DNA from: Oscillospiraceae bacterium
GTDB taxonomy: Bacteria; Bacillota; Clostridia; Oscillospirales; Oscillospiraceae
Assembly: GCA_910574635.1 (NCBI GenBank)
Contig: CAJTCG010000007.1
Location: 1 to 64,000, forward strand
Direction of reading: 5' to 3'
Length of the DNA: 64,000 bases
Shown: positions 40,391-49,224 of the stretch, in pieces
Numbering within the stretch: position 1 is the stretch's first letter
How the letters are laid out: every line of letters starts with the position of its first letter
Notes under the pieces: model-generated
Told to the model about the DNA's origin: nothing
The model's input: the letters and a program-made list of their open reading frames with translations, nothing else
Databases searched by the model: none
Program-made: the position numbers and the translations under genes

Positions 40391-41563
40391 TCACCTCCAG
40401 CGGCGGAACACCGTGGTGAAGTCCCCGGCGTCCACCAGGCCGGAGAGAGGGCCCCACTGGTCCCAGTCCACCTTGCCGTTTTTCTCCAGCTCACAGGCGG
40501 TATAGGTCCCCTCCTCCCGGTCCACGCCGGTGAGGATCAGCACCCGCTCCACATTGTCAAAGCGGATGTAGACGACATCCCCCACGGCCAGGTCGGGAAG
40601 CCGGCGGTGCTGGGTGACGGGGGTCTCCTCGCCAAAGACGAAATCGCTGACCGCCAGGCCGAAGGCAAGGCAGCCGTGGGTGGGGCTGAACTGGGGGGCG
40701 CGGTAGTCATAGCGCACGGTGTCGCTCCAGACCGTGCCGTCGGGACAGCCCTGCTTCACCAGCTCCAAAAGCTCGGCGATGTTCTCCCCGCTCCGGGTTT
40801 TGCCGTTGGGGAGGCGGCCCTCCTTACACAGGGGGGTCTCCCGGTTCACCCGGTTCATCATCTCCTGGACCGTCTCCTCCCCCTGGAGGCCGAAGGCGGG
40901 CATTTCCTGGACCTCCACGCCCTCGTCCGGGTCCGCCGGGACCTCCCGGGGCCCGTTGAACAGCGCGTCCAGGCGGGACCAGATCACGGAGGCCTGGGCC
41001 CGGTTCAGGGAATCCTCCCCGGCGAAGCGGCCGTCGGCCTGTCCCTTTAGAAGTCCCATGCCCCAGCAGGTGAAGACGGCGGTGTGACAGCCGTCGGGGA
41101 TTTCCGTCCAGTCGGCGATGTCCGTGGTGGAAAGCTGGATGGTCTCCTGGAGGGCGTCCTTTTCCAGAACCAGGTTGTAAATGATCTGAGCCATGTCATA
41201 GCGGGTCAGGGGCTGGTCCACATAGCGGTCCCAGCGCTTCCCCAGGGACCGGTAGGTTTCTTTCAGCGACGTGCCCTCCAGAACCGGGAGGCACGCCTCC
41301 ATGGCCTGGTACTTCCCCTCCTTCGCGGCGGCATACTCCTCGGCGAGGAAGGAGCGGGAGAGCATGGCGCAGAACTGGGCGGCGGTCACGTCCCGGCCCG
41401 GCTGGAAGGAGCCGTCGCCGTAGCCGTTCACCACTCCGGCGTCCACCGCCCGCCGGATCTCCTCCTGGGCCCAGTGGTCTGCCGGGAGGTCGTAAAAGCC
41501 CGCCGCCCGGGCCGGGAGAACCAGGCAGAGGAGGGCCAGCAGGGGCAGGAAAAATTTTTTCAT
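40391..41563 (-). CDS. Secreted SLH-domain protein
   Basis: The 390-residue protein has a signal peptide (MKKFFLPLLALLCLVLPARA) and SLH motifs: FYDLPADHWAQEEIRRAVDAGVVNGYGDGSFQPG, QPLTRYDMAQIIYNLVLE (second unit) and a third at WGMGLLKGQADGRFAGEDSLNRAQA. A C-terminal region of ~170 residues (PDLAVGDVVYIRFDNVERVLILTG) may be a small SH3- or NlpC-related domain; its function is not recognised. AAAAGGAGC precedes the ATG. Confidence 0.85.
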   Translation of the reverse strand: MKKFFLPLLALLCLVLPARAAGFYDLPADHWAQEEIRRAVDAGVVNGYGDGSFQPGRDVTAAQFCAMLSRSFLAEEYAAAKEGKYQAMEACLPVLEGTSLKETYRSLGKRWDRYVDQPLTRYDMAQIIYNLVLEKDALQETIQLSTTDIADWTEIPDGCHTAVFTCWGMGLLKGQADGRFAGEDSLNRAQASVIWSRLDALFNGPREVPADPDEGVEVQEMPAFGLQGEETVQEMMNRVNRETPLCKEGRLPNGKTRSGENIAELLELVKQGCPDGTVWSDTVRYDYRAPQFSPTHGCLAFGLAVSDFVFGEETPVTQHRRLPDLAVGDVVYIRFDNVERVLILTGVDREEGTYTACELEKNGKVDWDQWGPLSGLVDAGDFTTVFRRWR

Positions 41564-41596
41564 GAGGGGGTGCTCCTTTTCAGATGAGTTGTTCCC

Positions 41597-41625
41597 ATCT
41601 TACCACGCTCCGGGGAAAACCGCAA
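41597..41625 (-). promoter_or_regulatory. Promoter of the SLH protein gene
   Basis: TTGCGG (41620-41625), a 17-base spacer and TAAGAT (41597-41602) on the minus strand. Confidence 0.65.
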
Positions 41626-41653
41626 GGCTCGCCCCCCAGAGTTCAAAATATGG

Positions 41654-42694
41654 TTACAGTTTCAGCTGCTCCAGCAGATTCGCCGCGAACCGCTCCAGCC
41701 GCCCCTCAATGCCCGGCAGGCGCAGGGCCGCCCCGGCGTCGTTGGCGGTCTCCATGAGGATGGCCCCCGGAGGGAGGCGGAAGCCCTTGTTGACGCACAG
41801 GGCCGAGACCACCTGGCTGGCCACAAGATCCCCGCCGGAGTAGCCGGAGACCACGATGGCGAAGACCGCCTTGTCCTCGAAGGAGGCGGCGCGGTAGAGG
41901 GCCGTCAGCCGGTTCACGGCGGCGGTGAGGTTGGCGGAAAGGGCGTCGTTGTAGTTGGGGCAGAGGAGGACCACCGCGTCCGCCTCCCGGAGGGCGGGAA
42001 ACACCTCCTGGACCATGACGCCGCCATAGAAGCAGCCCCCCCGCTCCCCGAAATGGAGGCAGGTGGTGTAGGGACACCCGGCGCAGTCCTCCAGGGTCCC
42101 GTTCCGCAGGCCGATCTCCCGGACCTCGCAGGCCCCCTCGATCCGCGCCCGCACCCGGCCCCAGAGGTCCAGGGTGTTGGAGGTGGAGCGGCTGGAGGCG
42201 TGGAGGGCCAGGACCTTGGGCCTTTGCCGCCGGAGGGGCGCGAAGCCCAGCACCCGGTCCGCCAGGTCCGAGACGGCCCGGCGGTAGGCCGTTTCCAGAT
42301 CGCAGTTCCCGTTCCGGGCCTGGACGGCGAAGTTTTGAAGGGCCCCCGTGGCCTCCGCCAGGGGCCGCCCCGGAAAGGCGCAGCCCGCCAGGTGGGCGGC
42401 TAACAGGAGGTCCCGGCCCGCCGCCTTGGTGTACAGGTCCCCGGCCCCGTCGATGACCACGCCCCCCGCGCTGCCCCGGAGACAGCCGGGACAGTCTCGC
42501 AAATGGGACAAAAGGCCGCACAGGCCCATATCGACCCCATTTTCTGGCAGGGAGAAGGCGAAGAGGATCCGGCGGCCCGCCAGGGACTCCCCCGCCCCGG
42601 CGAGGCGGACCGCCCGCCCCGCCAGGGCGGCGCGCAGCGTCTCCCCCAGCCGCCCGGCCAAGGGGCCGGAGACGATGGTCAATTCCCGTTCCAT
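41654..42694 (-). CDS. NAD(P)H-dependent FMN reductase-like flavoprotein
   Basis: The 346-residue protein has a C-terminal flavodoxin-like domain (~163-346): KVLALHASSRSTSNTLDLW (phosphate-binding loop), a cysteine cluster CAGCPYTTC...GGC and LLCPNYNDALSANLTAAVNR. The cysteines resemble, with wider spacing, those of iron-sulfur flavoproteins. The N-terminal ~160 residues form a second, diverged domain (FAFSLPENGVDMGLCGLL). It is last in the operon with the 1594-aa protein and the LDH-like enzyme (15-base gap), which suggests a redox role tied to NAD metabolism. Confidence 0.8.
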   Translation of the reverse strand: MERELTIVSGPLAGRLGETLRAALAGRAVRLAGAGESLAGRRILFAFSLPENGVDMGLCGLLSHLRDCPGCLRGSAGGVVIDGAGDLYTKAAGRDLLLAAHLAGCAFPGRPLAEATGALQNFAVQARNGNCDLETAYRRAVSDLADRVLGFAPLRRQRPKVLALHASSRSTSNTLDLWGRVRARIEGACEVREIGLRNGTLEDCAGCPYTTCLHFGERGGCFYGGVMVQEVFPALREADAVVLLCPNYNDALSANLTAAVNRLTALYRAASFEDKAVFAIVVSGYSGGDLVASQVVSALCVNKGFRLPPGAILMETANDAGAALRLPGIEGRLERFAANLLEQLKL

Positions 42695-42709
42695 AGCACC
42701 CTCCTGCCG

Positions 42710-43879
42710 TCAGGAAATTTCATGAAGGGCCCGCTCCGTCTCCCTGAGGCGGTCAAACAGGGCGTCCGGCAGCTCCAGGGTTTCCAGCTCCAGGCCGTAA
42801 GGCGTGAAGCGGTTCCGGCACCCGAACCACACGCCCCCCAGAGGCACCGAGGAGCAATGCCACTCCCCCCGCAGAGCCAGGAGAAGCTGCATGGCCCCGG
42901 AGGAGATGGCGGGGGCCACATAGGGCTTGAAGCCCAGGTCACGGACGCGGAGATTGGCCTCCAGCGTCAGCTGGGTCAGCTCCCGGGATAATGCGTCGTC
43001 GTAGTGCTCCACAGAGTTGGCGGCCACCAGCCCCTTTCCGTGGGGGCCGAAGGTCCGGCCCTGGGTGAGGAAGGAGGCGAAGCGGGGGTCCCGCCTGGCA
43101 AAGTACGCCGCCCGGGCGTTCATCACCCCCAGGCCAAAGCCCTGGATCTGCTCGGGGAGAAGGCCCAGATAGTCCAATTCTCCGCCGGGGCCGGTGTTGG
43201 AGGCCCGCCACACCGCCCGGCACAGGGGGTCCACCGGGTCGCTGAGGACGATGAAGAGGCCCCGGAAGCCCGCCTCCCGGGCCTGCCGGGCGAAGGACTC
43301 CGCCAGGGGGCGGTTGGCCTCCAGCTGGGCCATGCGCACATCCTCCACGGCGCTGCCCACGGGGGGGATGGCCTTGGCCGCGGCGAAGAGGAACACGTCA
43401 CAGTCGAAGAGCCCCTCCGGCCCCACGGCCTCCACCTCCGGCAGGGCCTCATAGTCCCAGGGCCAGGCGATTTGTCCCATTTCCGTTACCCAGCGGGCCA
43501 CGGTGCGTTCGCTTAGGTCGCAGATGCCGGCGGTGGAAATCACGTCCCCGCCCAGCAGCTTCAGGGCCAGGAGCAGGGCGGACCCCACATCCCCCACGGC
43601 CAGGAGGTGGACCCGCTTCTTCCCGGGCCTGGGGGTCACGAAGTCCAGGGCCGCCTCGTGCCGGGGATGGAGCGCGTTGACGGCGGTGAGCCGCCCCGCC
43701 GCCAGGGCGGCGCGCTGCTTTTCCGTCAGGGCCGGGGCCTCCCCCAGCCGCCGGGGGTCCAGCCGGGCGGCGCCCGCCGCTTCCCCGCTGAGCTGCCGGG
43801 GGTCCGTCACCCTCCAAACGGCAGGCTCCAGGGCGGGATTGCGTTCCGTTTTGTATAAAATACGTTCTGTTATACCCAT
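42710..43879 (-). CDS. Atypical lactate/malate dehydrogenase-family protein
   Basis: The 389-residue protein has a ~95-residue N-terminal extension, then a Rossmann core VHLLAVGDVGSALLLALKLLGG. LDH/MDH-type catalytic blocks are recognisable but altered: LSDPVDPLCRAVW (for NPVD) and FGPHGKGLVAANS (for GEHGDS, keeping the His). It probably oxidises or reduces a 2-hydroxy acid with NAD(H), but the substrate loop is unusual. Start ATG follows CAGGAGATA; upstream codons lie inside the preceding gene. It is 11 bases after the 1594-aa gene. Confidence 0.75.
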   Translation of the reverse strand: MGITERILYKTERNPALEPAVWRVTDPRQLSGEAAGAARLDPRRLGEAPALTEKQRAALAAGRLTAVNALHPRHEAALDFVTPRPGKKRVHLLAVGDVGSALLLALKLLGGDVISTAGICDLSERTVARWVTEMGQIAWPWDYEALPEVEAVGPEGLFDCDVFLFAAAKAIPPVGSAVEDVRMAQLEANRPLAESFARQAREAGFRGLFIVLSDPVDPLCRAVWRASNTGPGGELDYLGLLPEQIQGFGLGVMNARAAYFARRDPRFASFLTQGRTFGPHGKGLVAANSVEHYDDALSRELTQLTLEANLRVRDLGFKPYVAPAISSGAMQLLLALRGEWHCSSVPLGGVWFGCRNRFTPYGLELETLELPDALFDRLRETERALHEIS

Positions 43880-43890
43880 AGTATCTCCTG

Positions 43891-46800
43891 TCATTTCAGA
43901 AGCTCCCGCATCCGGTCCAGCTGTCTCAGGTCGCTTTCCAGGCACACGGAGGCGGAGAGGTTGGGGTCATAGCGCAGGGCGGCCCCCTTGTCGGGGCTCA
44001 GGGGCAGGATCACCGCCTCGCTGAGCCGGGAGAGGGTCAGGTTCCGGGAGAAGCGCTCCCGATAGGCCCGTTCCAGGGCCAGCAGGATCTCCCGGCTGTT
44101 TTCAATGCAGGTCCGGGAGAAGCGGAATACCGCCTCCCGTCCGCAGCTGCGGTAGAACCGGGGGAAGGCGTAGGGCAGAATCAGGTTCACCGCCGGGGTC
44201 AGCCCGGGGACGGAGACCATGCCCTTGTCCACGGCGTCCCCGCCGATGAAGGGATACATGGTGGACTCCACAAACCAGGCCCGGAGGTCCGGGACGAAGT
44301 AGACGCTGTCCACCTTCCGCCCCCGGGCGGCCATCAAATCCCGGCCCCGGCCGGAGAGGAGGCCCACAACGCACCGGTCAATGTCCAGCTCCTCCCGCCG
44401 GAAGAGGGGGTCCAGGACGTTCATGCGGTTGCCGGTGTGGAGGAGGTCATCCACCAGCATGACGGGGCGGCGGAAGGAGCGGATGGTCCGAATCTGGCTT
44501 TCCAGGGGGGCGTAGCCCGGGAAGGGGGCGATGGAGAAGGAATGGAGATCCGGGGCGAAGACCTTGTCGGTGTGGATGGTTTTCGTCACGGTGTTTGGCA
44601 CGGCGTTGCCCCGGAGAATCTTGCCGAAGGGCACGCACATCTTGGGGCCCAGCACCCGGGGGATCTGGGGCTCGGCGGGGACGCCGTTTTCCTCCGTCAG
44701 CTTTCGGACCAGGCGGTGGTAGATGACCTCGGCGTTGAGGGACAGCACCAGCGTTCCGGGGTAGAGGCCGCACACCGCCTCTTGGAGACGGAGGTGGGCC
44801 GCCCCCATGGCCGAGAGCACCTGCTTATCCGAGGCGAAGGGCTCTTTCAGGGTGGTGGAGATGTTCTGCACCAGCACCGCCGGGGACCGCATGTCCACCA
44901 GCAGCAGCGGCTCCGGCGTTTCCAGGTCCGCCGGGACGAAGCCCTGGCGGCAAAGCATCTCCCGGCCCGCCGGGTCTAACCGGCCCCACCAGACGGCGTA
45001 GCCGCAGTCGTCCTCCGCCGCGCGGGTCAGCACCTCCGTCAAAAGGAGCTGGCCCGCGTCGTAGTTCCCCCCGGGGGCCTTGACGGTCCAAAGGCCCGTC
45101 AGAAGCTGAAGCCGCCCCGCTGTCCGGGTGCGGACAACGTTGGCCAGCTCCTCGCTGCCAAAGGCGTTGTACAGCTCCCCGGAGTTGAGGATGCGGGTGG
45201 TGAGAACGCCCAGAATCCGGGGCCGGGGCCCGGAGGCCCGGAGGAGGAAGACGCTGTCCCGGGGGTCCGGGGGCGGCAGGGGGCCCAGGGCCTCCTCCAG
45301 CTCCGCCCACAGCGCCGGGCCCGGGGAGGCGATGCGGTCGAAGTCCAGGAGGCTTGCCCGGACCAGCTGCTTGTACTGGGGTTCCCGCAGGTAGAGGCTG
45401 TTCCGGTAGATGAGGTCCTGCACCGTGGGGTCCACCAGGTTGGACACGTCCCGGCCCAGGTCGATGTTCTCCCGGATGCGGGTGGAGCTGATGTCCTCCA
45501 GGTGGGTGGGCAGCTGGAGTTGGACCACCCGGCCGCGGATAGCGGAGAGGTCCGCCTCGATCTCCCGGCCCTCCGCGTCGCTGGAGCGGCGGAAGACAAT
45601 GTGGTTCAGGGAGTGGACGGAACCCTCGCTGGGGGGGGCCTTATAGGAAGAGGCATTGGCCACCACGTCGGAGCCCACCACCAGATAGAGCTCCCGGCCC
45701 GCGAAGACCTGCCGCAGGCGGAGGAGATCCTCCGGCGTGGCCAGGTTCACGGGGATGTCGTGGGGGAAGAGGTACACATCGAACTCGTCCGCCACGGACA
45801 TGCTGACAATCTGCCGCCGGATGAGGGAGGGCTGGGCCTTCTTGGACCAGGAGAACTCGTCCACGGCCAGGTAGACCTCCATCCCCAGGTCCCGGATGGC
45901 GGTGACGATGCCCTTGTGGGAGAGGGAGAAGGGGTCGAAGGTGCCGGGGAAGAAGGCGGCGGCCTTGTCCCGCCACTCGAAGCGGAAGGGCCCGCTCTCA
46001 ATGCGGTGCCTCACGGCGAAGCGGTAAATGTGGGACAGGGCGGCGGCGGTGTGGAAGAAGGTCAGCTCGCCCCCCGGCTGCTCGCCGATGAGGAAGAGGA
46101 GCTTTTTCGCAACCAAGGTGAAAAGGCCGGTCTTGTCCTGATAGCACAGGAAGGGGGAGGCGAACAGCCCCTCGCCCAAAACCCGCAGGGCCTCCTGCCG
46201 CACCGGCTCCATGCAGGAGGCCAGGCCCTTGAGAAGCAGGCCCGCCAGCGTCCGGCGGCGGCGCTCCAGGGCCTCCTCCGGCTCATGGAAGCGCTTTGCG
46301 TAGACCCGGTAGTGCTCCAGCAGGGACCCTACGGTCCCCAGGGCCCCGGCGGCCACGCTGGCGCTGGAGGAGGAGAGGAAGCGGAGAAGCTCGCCCAAAA
46401 TCTCGTCCAGCTCCCGGGGGGTGAGCCACAGGAGGAACTGGCCCAGGTACGGGGGAATGTACTGGGAGATCTCCGACTGGCCGGTTTCCAGGGCCTCGCA
46501 CAGCTCCACGGCCACCTCGTTGCGCCGTGGGGGCGTCAGCATGGGGGCCACGTCCAGCAGGGCGCTGCCCGCAAGGCGCCGGACCACCACGTTTTCGCTG
46601 ACCTTCATGAGGTTGGAGAAGTGGGCGGCGATATGGAGGGCGGCCTCCCCCTCCCCCCGCCGGGCCTGGTCCAGCAGGTACTCCACGCCCACGGCCTTCA
46701 AAACCCAGGGCGTGGCGGTTTTCAGGTTGTCCAGGAACACGCCGCCTGCGGCCTCCCCCTGGTCCAGCAGGGCCAGAAGGCCGGATACGTCCAGCCCCAG

Positions 46801-48675
46801 CAGCTTCCCCAGCCGGGACTGGAGGTAGAGCAGGGGGACGGAGGTGGAGCAGTCCGCCGCCTCCACCGCCCGGGCCACGGCCTTTCGCTGGGGGGAATCC
46901 TCCTCCAGCACCGGCAGAAGCCGGCGGCCCAGGCGCATGGCGGCGGCCTTCTGGGGGGCCTCCCCGGTTTCCAGCCACCAGGCGGCGTAGTCCGCCAAAT
47001 GGGCGGCGTCCCGGGGGGAAATCCGCTCCATAGGCAGATTCAGCGCCGTGTTCATCAGGGCGAAGGCCCCCTCCGCGTCTTCGGCGGCGGGGTTTTGGTA
47101 GTGGCGGAAAAGAAGCTCGGAAAAGCGGGGGAAGTCCCGGTCCGAGCAGCCGCCCAGCAGGGCGTCCGCCGCCGTCTTGGCCTGGTAGCGGATCATGCTG
47201 ATCTGCCGGGGGGTCAGGCGGCGGTCCGGGTGAATGAGCTTTTCCAGGTACTCCGCCCAAAGCTCAAAGGGCCGGTCCTCCTGGGGGCTGGGGGCCGCGC
47301 CCTGGGGCAGCTCCTTGCGGTAGCCGGAGAGGAACTTGGAGAGAATCCGCCCCATCAGCCCCGCCGCCTGGCGGCGGATGTCCCCGTCGGGCTGGAGCAG
47401 CAGCTCATAGAGGAATTCCAGGGTCTGCTCCTTCTGCTCCACGGTCCAGTAGGTGAAGTACTCCCGGAAGACGGACACATAGGCCCGGATGCGGCCTGGG
47501 TCCTTCTCCCCCCGCGCCGCCTCCAGAGTGCCCACGAACAGCCGCTCCCGGCTCAGCCGGTGCATGAGGCGGATGTTGTGGTCCACCGCCGTCCGCCGCA
47601 GGCCCAGGACCACCTCGTCCTCGTCCATCAGGGAGGGGTCCTTCCGGGGCAGGGGCGGCCCTCCGGCGGTTTCCAGGCTCACATCCACGCCGAAGGACCG
47701 GAGGTAGCCCTCGAAGTCCCGGAGCTTCACATAGACGTAGTCGTACCGCCGCCGCTTGGCGGCGTCCACGTTGTCCAGCTTGGAGAGAATCACGTCAAAG
47801 GCGTCCGCCAGGGAGAAGAGCCGGGCGGTCTCCCCGCCGCCGGGGAGGCGCTCCTGCTTCACCCGGAAGTCGGCGTAGACCAGAACCAGCGACTCGGAAG
47901 ACAGATTTTCCAGCTCCAGGTCCCAGACGGAGTGGTTTGCGGCAATGCGCCCCAGGGCCCCCAGGCCCCGCCAGGAAAACCACTGGTCCGTGTAGTAATA
48001 GTGGAGATAGGGCACCCGCTCTCCGGGCTTGCAGCCGAACTTTCCGATGTCGTGGCCCGCGGCGGCGGCGGAGATCAGCCCCAGGTCGATTTTCCCGCCC
48101 CCGGCCTTGAAGGCCCGGGAAACCGTCATGGACACGTGATGGACCCCAGCGATGTGCTCGCAGGTACGGAAGGGGGTTACCTCCCGGCCCAGGCGGAGGA
48201 GCTCGTAGACATACTCCTCCCGCCAGCGGCGGAGGAATTGGCGGTAGTCCGCCGCCAGGCTGCTGGATTTCAGCTCCTCCTCCGTGCAGAAGGCGAAGTC
48301 CAGCCAGAAGTCAAAGGGCAGGGCCTCCCGCTCCGCGTCGAAGAGGGTCCGCAGGAATTGAAGGAAGCACAAGGCCCCGTCCCGCTGGGCGGGGGTGTGG
48401 TCCGGGTCCGCCTGGGGATAGAGAAGGGAGACCGCCGTCCGGTAGGCGCAAAGGGCCCAGCCCTCCCCCGGCTCCGGGGCCAGGCCGTCCAGAACGGGGC
48501 GGAAGGCCCCCAGGGCCTTTTCACAGGAAATCCGCTCCTCGATGGGCGCCAGGGGGGCCAGCAGGGCGGGCCAGTCCAGGTCCTCAAACAGGACCTCCGC
48601 CCGGGGGCGGGCCAGCTTTTGCAAAAACGCCTCCTCTTGAAAGGCGCGGGTCAGGTTCAGGCAGAGCTGTTCCAT
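43891..48675 (-). CDS. 1594-aa multidomain protein: HD hydrolase, helical repeats, NadD-like nucleotidyltransferase, GNAT-like domain, phosphoribosyltransferase
   Basis: Domains in order: an HD phosphohydrolase (~170-330; CEHIAGVHHVS, GHDIGKFG at 207-214); a long HEAT-like helical array (~400-880); a nucleotidyltransferase with FFPGTFDPFSLSHKG (908-922, HxGH-type block) and ISSTRIREN (1062-1070), the NadD/cytidylyltransferase signatures; a GNAT-like segment (~1140-1255, LLLTEVLTRAAEDDCGYAVWW ... CRQGFVPA); and a type I phosphoribosyltransferase with the PRPP loop VMLVDDLLHTGN (1405-1416). The parts suggest a nucleotide-cofactor (perhaps NAD-like) salvage or signalling enzyme, which is inference. 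AACGGAGGAACCC precedes the ATG; TATACT about 50 bases upstream may be the -10. It heads an operon with two redox enzymes. Confidence 0.85.
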   Translation of the reverse strand: MEQLCLNLTRAFQEEAFLQKLARPRAEVLFEDLDWPALLAPLAPIEERISCEKALGAFRPVLDGLAPEPGEGWALCAYRTAVSLLYPQADPDHTPAQRDGALCFLQFLRTLFDAEREALPFDFWLDFAFCTEEELKSSSLAADYRQFLRRWREEYVYELLRLGREVTPFRTCEHIAGVHHVSMTVSRAFKAGGGKIDLGLISAAAAGHDIGKFGCKPGERVPYLHYYYTDQWFSWRGLGALGRIAANHSVWDLELENLSSESLVLVYADFRVKQERLPGGGETARLFSLADAFDVILSKLDNVDAAKRRRYDYVYVKLRDFEGYLRSFGVDVSLETAGGPPLPRKDPSLMDEDEVVLGLRRTAVDHNIRLMHRLSRERLFVGTLEAARGEKDPGRIRAYVSVFREYFTYWTVEQKEQTLEFLYELLLQPDGDIRRQAAGLMGRILSKFLSGYRKELPQGAAPSPQEDRPFELWAEYLEKLIHPDRRLTPRQISMIRYQAKTAADALLGGCSDRDFPRFSELLFRHYQNPAAEDAEGAFALMNTALNLPMERISPRDAAHLADYAAWWLETGEAPQKAAAMRLGRRLLPVLEEDSPQRKAVARAVEAADCSTSVPLLYLQSRLGKLLGLDVSGLLALLDQGEAAGGVFLDNLKTATPWVLKAVGVEYLLDQARRGEGEAALHIAAHFSNLMKVSENVVVRRLAGSALLDVAPMLTPPRRNEVAVELCEALETGQSEISQYIPPYLGQFLLWLTPRELDEILGELLRFLSSSSASVAAGALGTVGSLLEHYRVYAKRFHEPEEALERRRRTLAGLLLKGLASCMEPVRQEALRVLGEGLFASPFLCYQDKTGLFTLVAKKLLFLIGEQPGGELTFFHTAAALSHIYRFAVRHRIESGPFRFEWRDKAAAFFPGTFDPFSLSHKGIVTAIRDLGMEVYLAVDEFSWSKKAQPSLIRRQIVSMSVADEFDVYLFPHDIPVNLATPEDLLRLRQVFAGRELYLVVGSDVVANASSYKAPPSEGSVHSLNHIVFRRSSDAEGREIEADLSAIRGRVVQLQLPTHLEDISSTRIRENIDLGRDVSNLVDPTVQDLIYRNSLYLREPQYKQLVRASLLDFDRIASPGPALWAELEEALGPLPPPDPRDSVFLLRASGPRPRILGVLTTRILNSGELYNAFGSEELANVVRTRTAGRLQLLTGLWTVKAPGGNYDAGQLLLTEVLTRAAEDDCGYAVWWGRLDPAGREMLCRQGFVPADLETPEPLLLVDMRSPAVLVQNISTTLKEPFASDKQVLSAMGAAHLRLQEAVCGLYPGTLVLSLNAEVIYHRLVRKLTEENGVPAEPQIPRVLGPKMCVPFGKILRGNAVPNTVTKTIHTDKVFAPDLHSFSIAPFPGYAPLESQIRTIRSFRRPVMLVDDLLHTGNRMNVLDPLFRREELDIDRCVVGLLSGRGRDLMAARGRKVDSVYFVPDLRAWFVESTMYPFIGGDAVDKGMVSVPGLTPAVNLILPYAFPRFYRSCGREAVFRFSRTCIENSREILLALERAYRERFSRNLTLSRLSEAVILPLSPDKGAALRYDPNLSASVCLESDLRQLDRMRELLK

Positions 48676-48762
48676 GGGTTCCTCCGTTCCGCCCGGAGAG
48701 GGCCGGTGGTTTTTGATAGGGACAGTATACCGCAGTTGACCGCCGGGGGGAAGGGGGAAAGG

Positions 48763-48792
48763 AAAAAAAGCCGCCTCCCGGCCAGGAGGCGG
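48763..48792 (-). terminator. Terminator downstream of the small minus-strand gene
   Basis: CCGCCTCC (48785-48792 on the minus strand) pairs with GGAGGCGG (48771-48778), followed by a T-run complementary to A48763-48769. It ends transcription from 49111 before the 1594-aa gene. Confidence 0.8.
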
Positions 48793-48851
48793 AACGGAAA
48801 CTGCCGGAGGGACTATTGTTCCGGGGACTCGGCGTCCTCACCCTGGGAGAT

Positions 48852-48976
48852 ATTATTTTCGAGCTCAAAGCTCGGAAATAATGAATTTGATTCAAGCCGC
48901 TTTGCTCGCCGCTGTAAACAGCGGCAACTGCAAAACATGGCACATATTACTTCCGACCTTTCAGTTCGGAAGTAAT
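48852..48976. repeat. Array of three palindromes, two of them related
   Basis: Palindrome 1: ATTATTTTCGAGCT/AGCTCGGAAATAAT (48852-48882, one mismatch). Palindrome 2: GCCGCTG-taaa-CAGCGGC (48908-48925). Palindrome 3: ATTACTTCCGA/TCGGAAGTAAT (48946-48976). Palindromes 1 and 3 align with each other, including flanking bases (ATTAYTTCCGARCT on the minus strand), so one seems a diverged duplicate. Palindrome 3 contains the stop codon of the 54-residue gene. The patch is AT-rich compared with its surroundings. Confidence 0.65.
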
Positions 48977-49111
48977 ATAAACTTCCTCCGCATGGTACAG
49001 GGCTTCTCTGAGACGCTCTTTTGCCGTGCCGGCGTTCAGCTTGTCCAGCTCATCCAGTGCGTCCGCTATAGCGCCGGCCGCGATGAGATACATTTTCTGA
49101 AAGTCGGGCAT
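48947..49111 (-). CDS. Small helical hypothetical protein (54 aa)
   Basis: The 54-residue protein MPDFQKMYLIAAGAIADALD, ELDKLNAGTAKERLREAL, YHAEEVYITSELKGRK is preceded by CAGGAGGTGTCATT, a strong ribosome site. It is predicted to be mostly helical and amphipathic. It is divergent from the XRE gene at 49225 and has its own 17-spaced promoter. The last ten codons lie within the palindrome at 48946-48976. No family is recognised; the arrangement resembles a small regulated gene with its repressor, but toxin activity cannot be claimed. Confidence 0.65.
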   Translation of the reverse strand: MPDFQKMYLIAAGAIADALDELDKLNAGTAKERLREALYHAEEVYITSELKGRK

Positions 49112-49154
49112 AATGACACCTCCTGATTTTCCAAATATCGGTTACCCTGATATA

Positions 49155-49183
49155 AGGATATACTTTAATAAGGGAAATGTCAA
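49155..49183 (-). promoter_or_regulatory. Promoter of the 54-aa gene
   Basis: TTGACA (49178-49183), a 17-base spacer and TATCCT (49155-49160). ATATCGG and CTGATAT half sites around 49134-49154 could bind the divergent XRE protein. Confidence 0.65.
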
Positions 49184-49224
49184 GAGCGGATATCCCTGTT
49201 AGACTATATTCGAGGTGAGGGGCC

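Noticed and set aside
48584-48943. 119-codon minus-strand frame starting in the hairpin patch
   Set aside because: It has no ribosome site, passes through the terminator hairpin and overlaps the start of the giant gene in another frame.
45502-48975. 1157-codon open frame on the plus strand opposite the giant multidomain gene
   Set aside because: It is the shadow of a high-GC minus-strand gene: low-complexity Gly/Pro/Gln/Val-rich translation, no motifs, no ribosome site.
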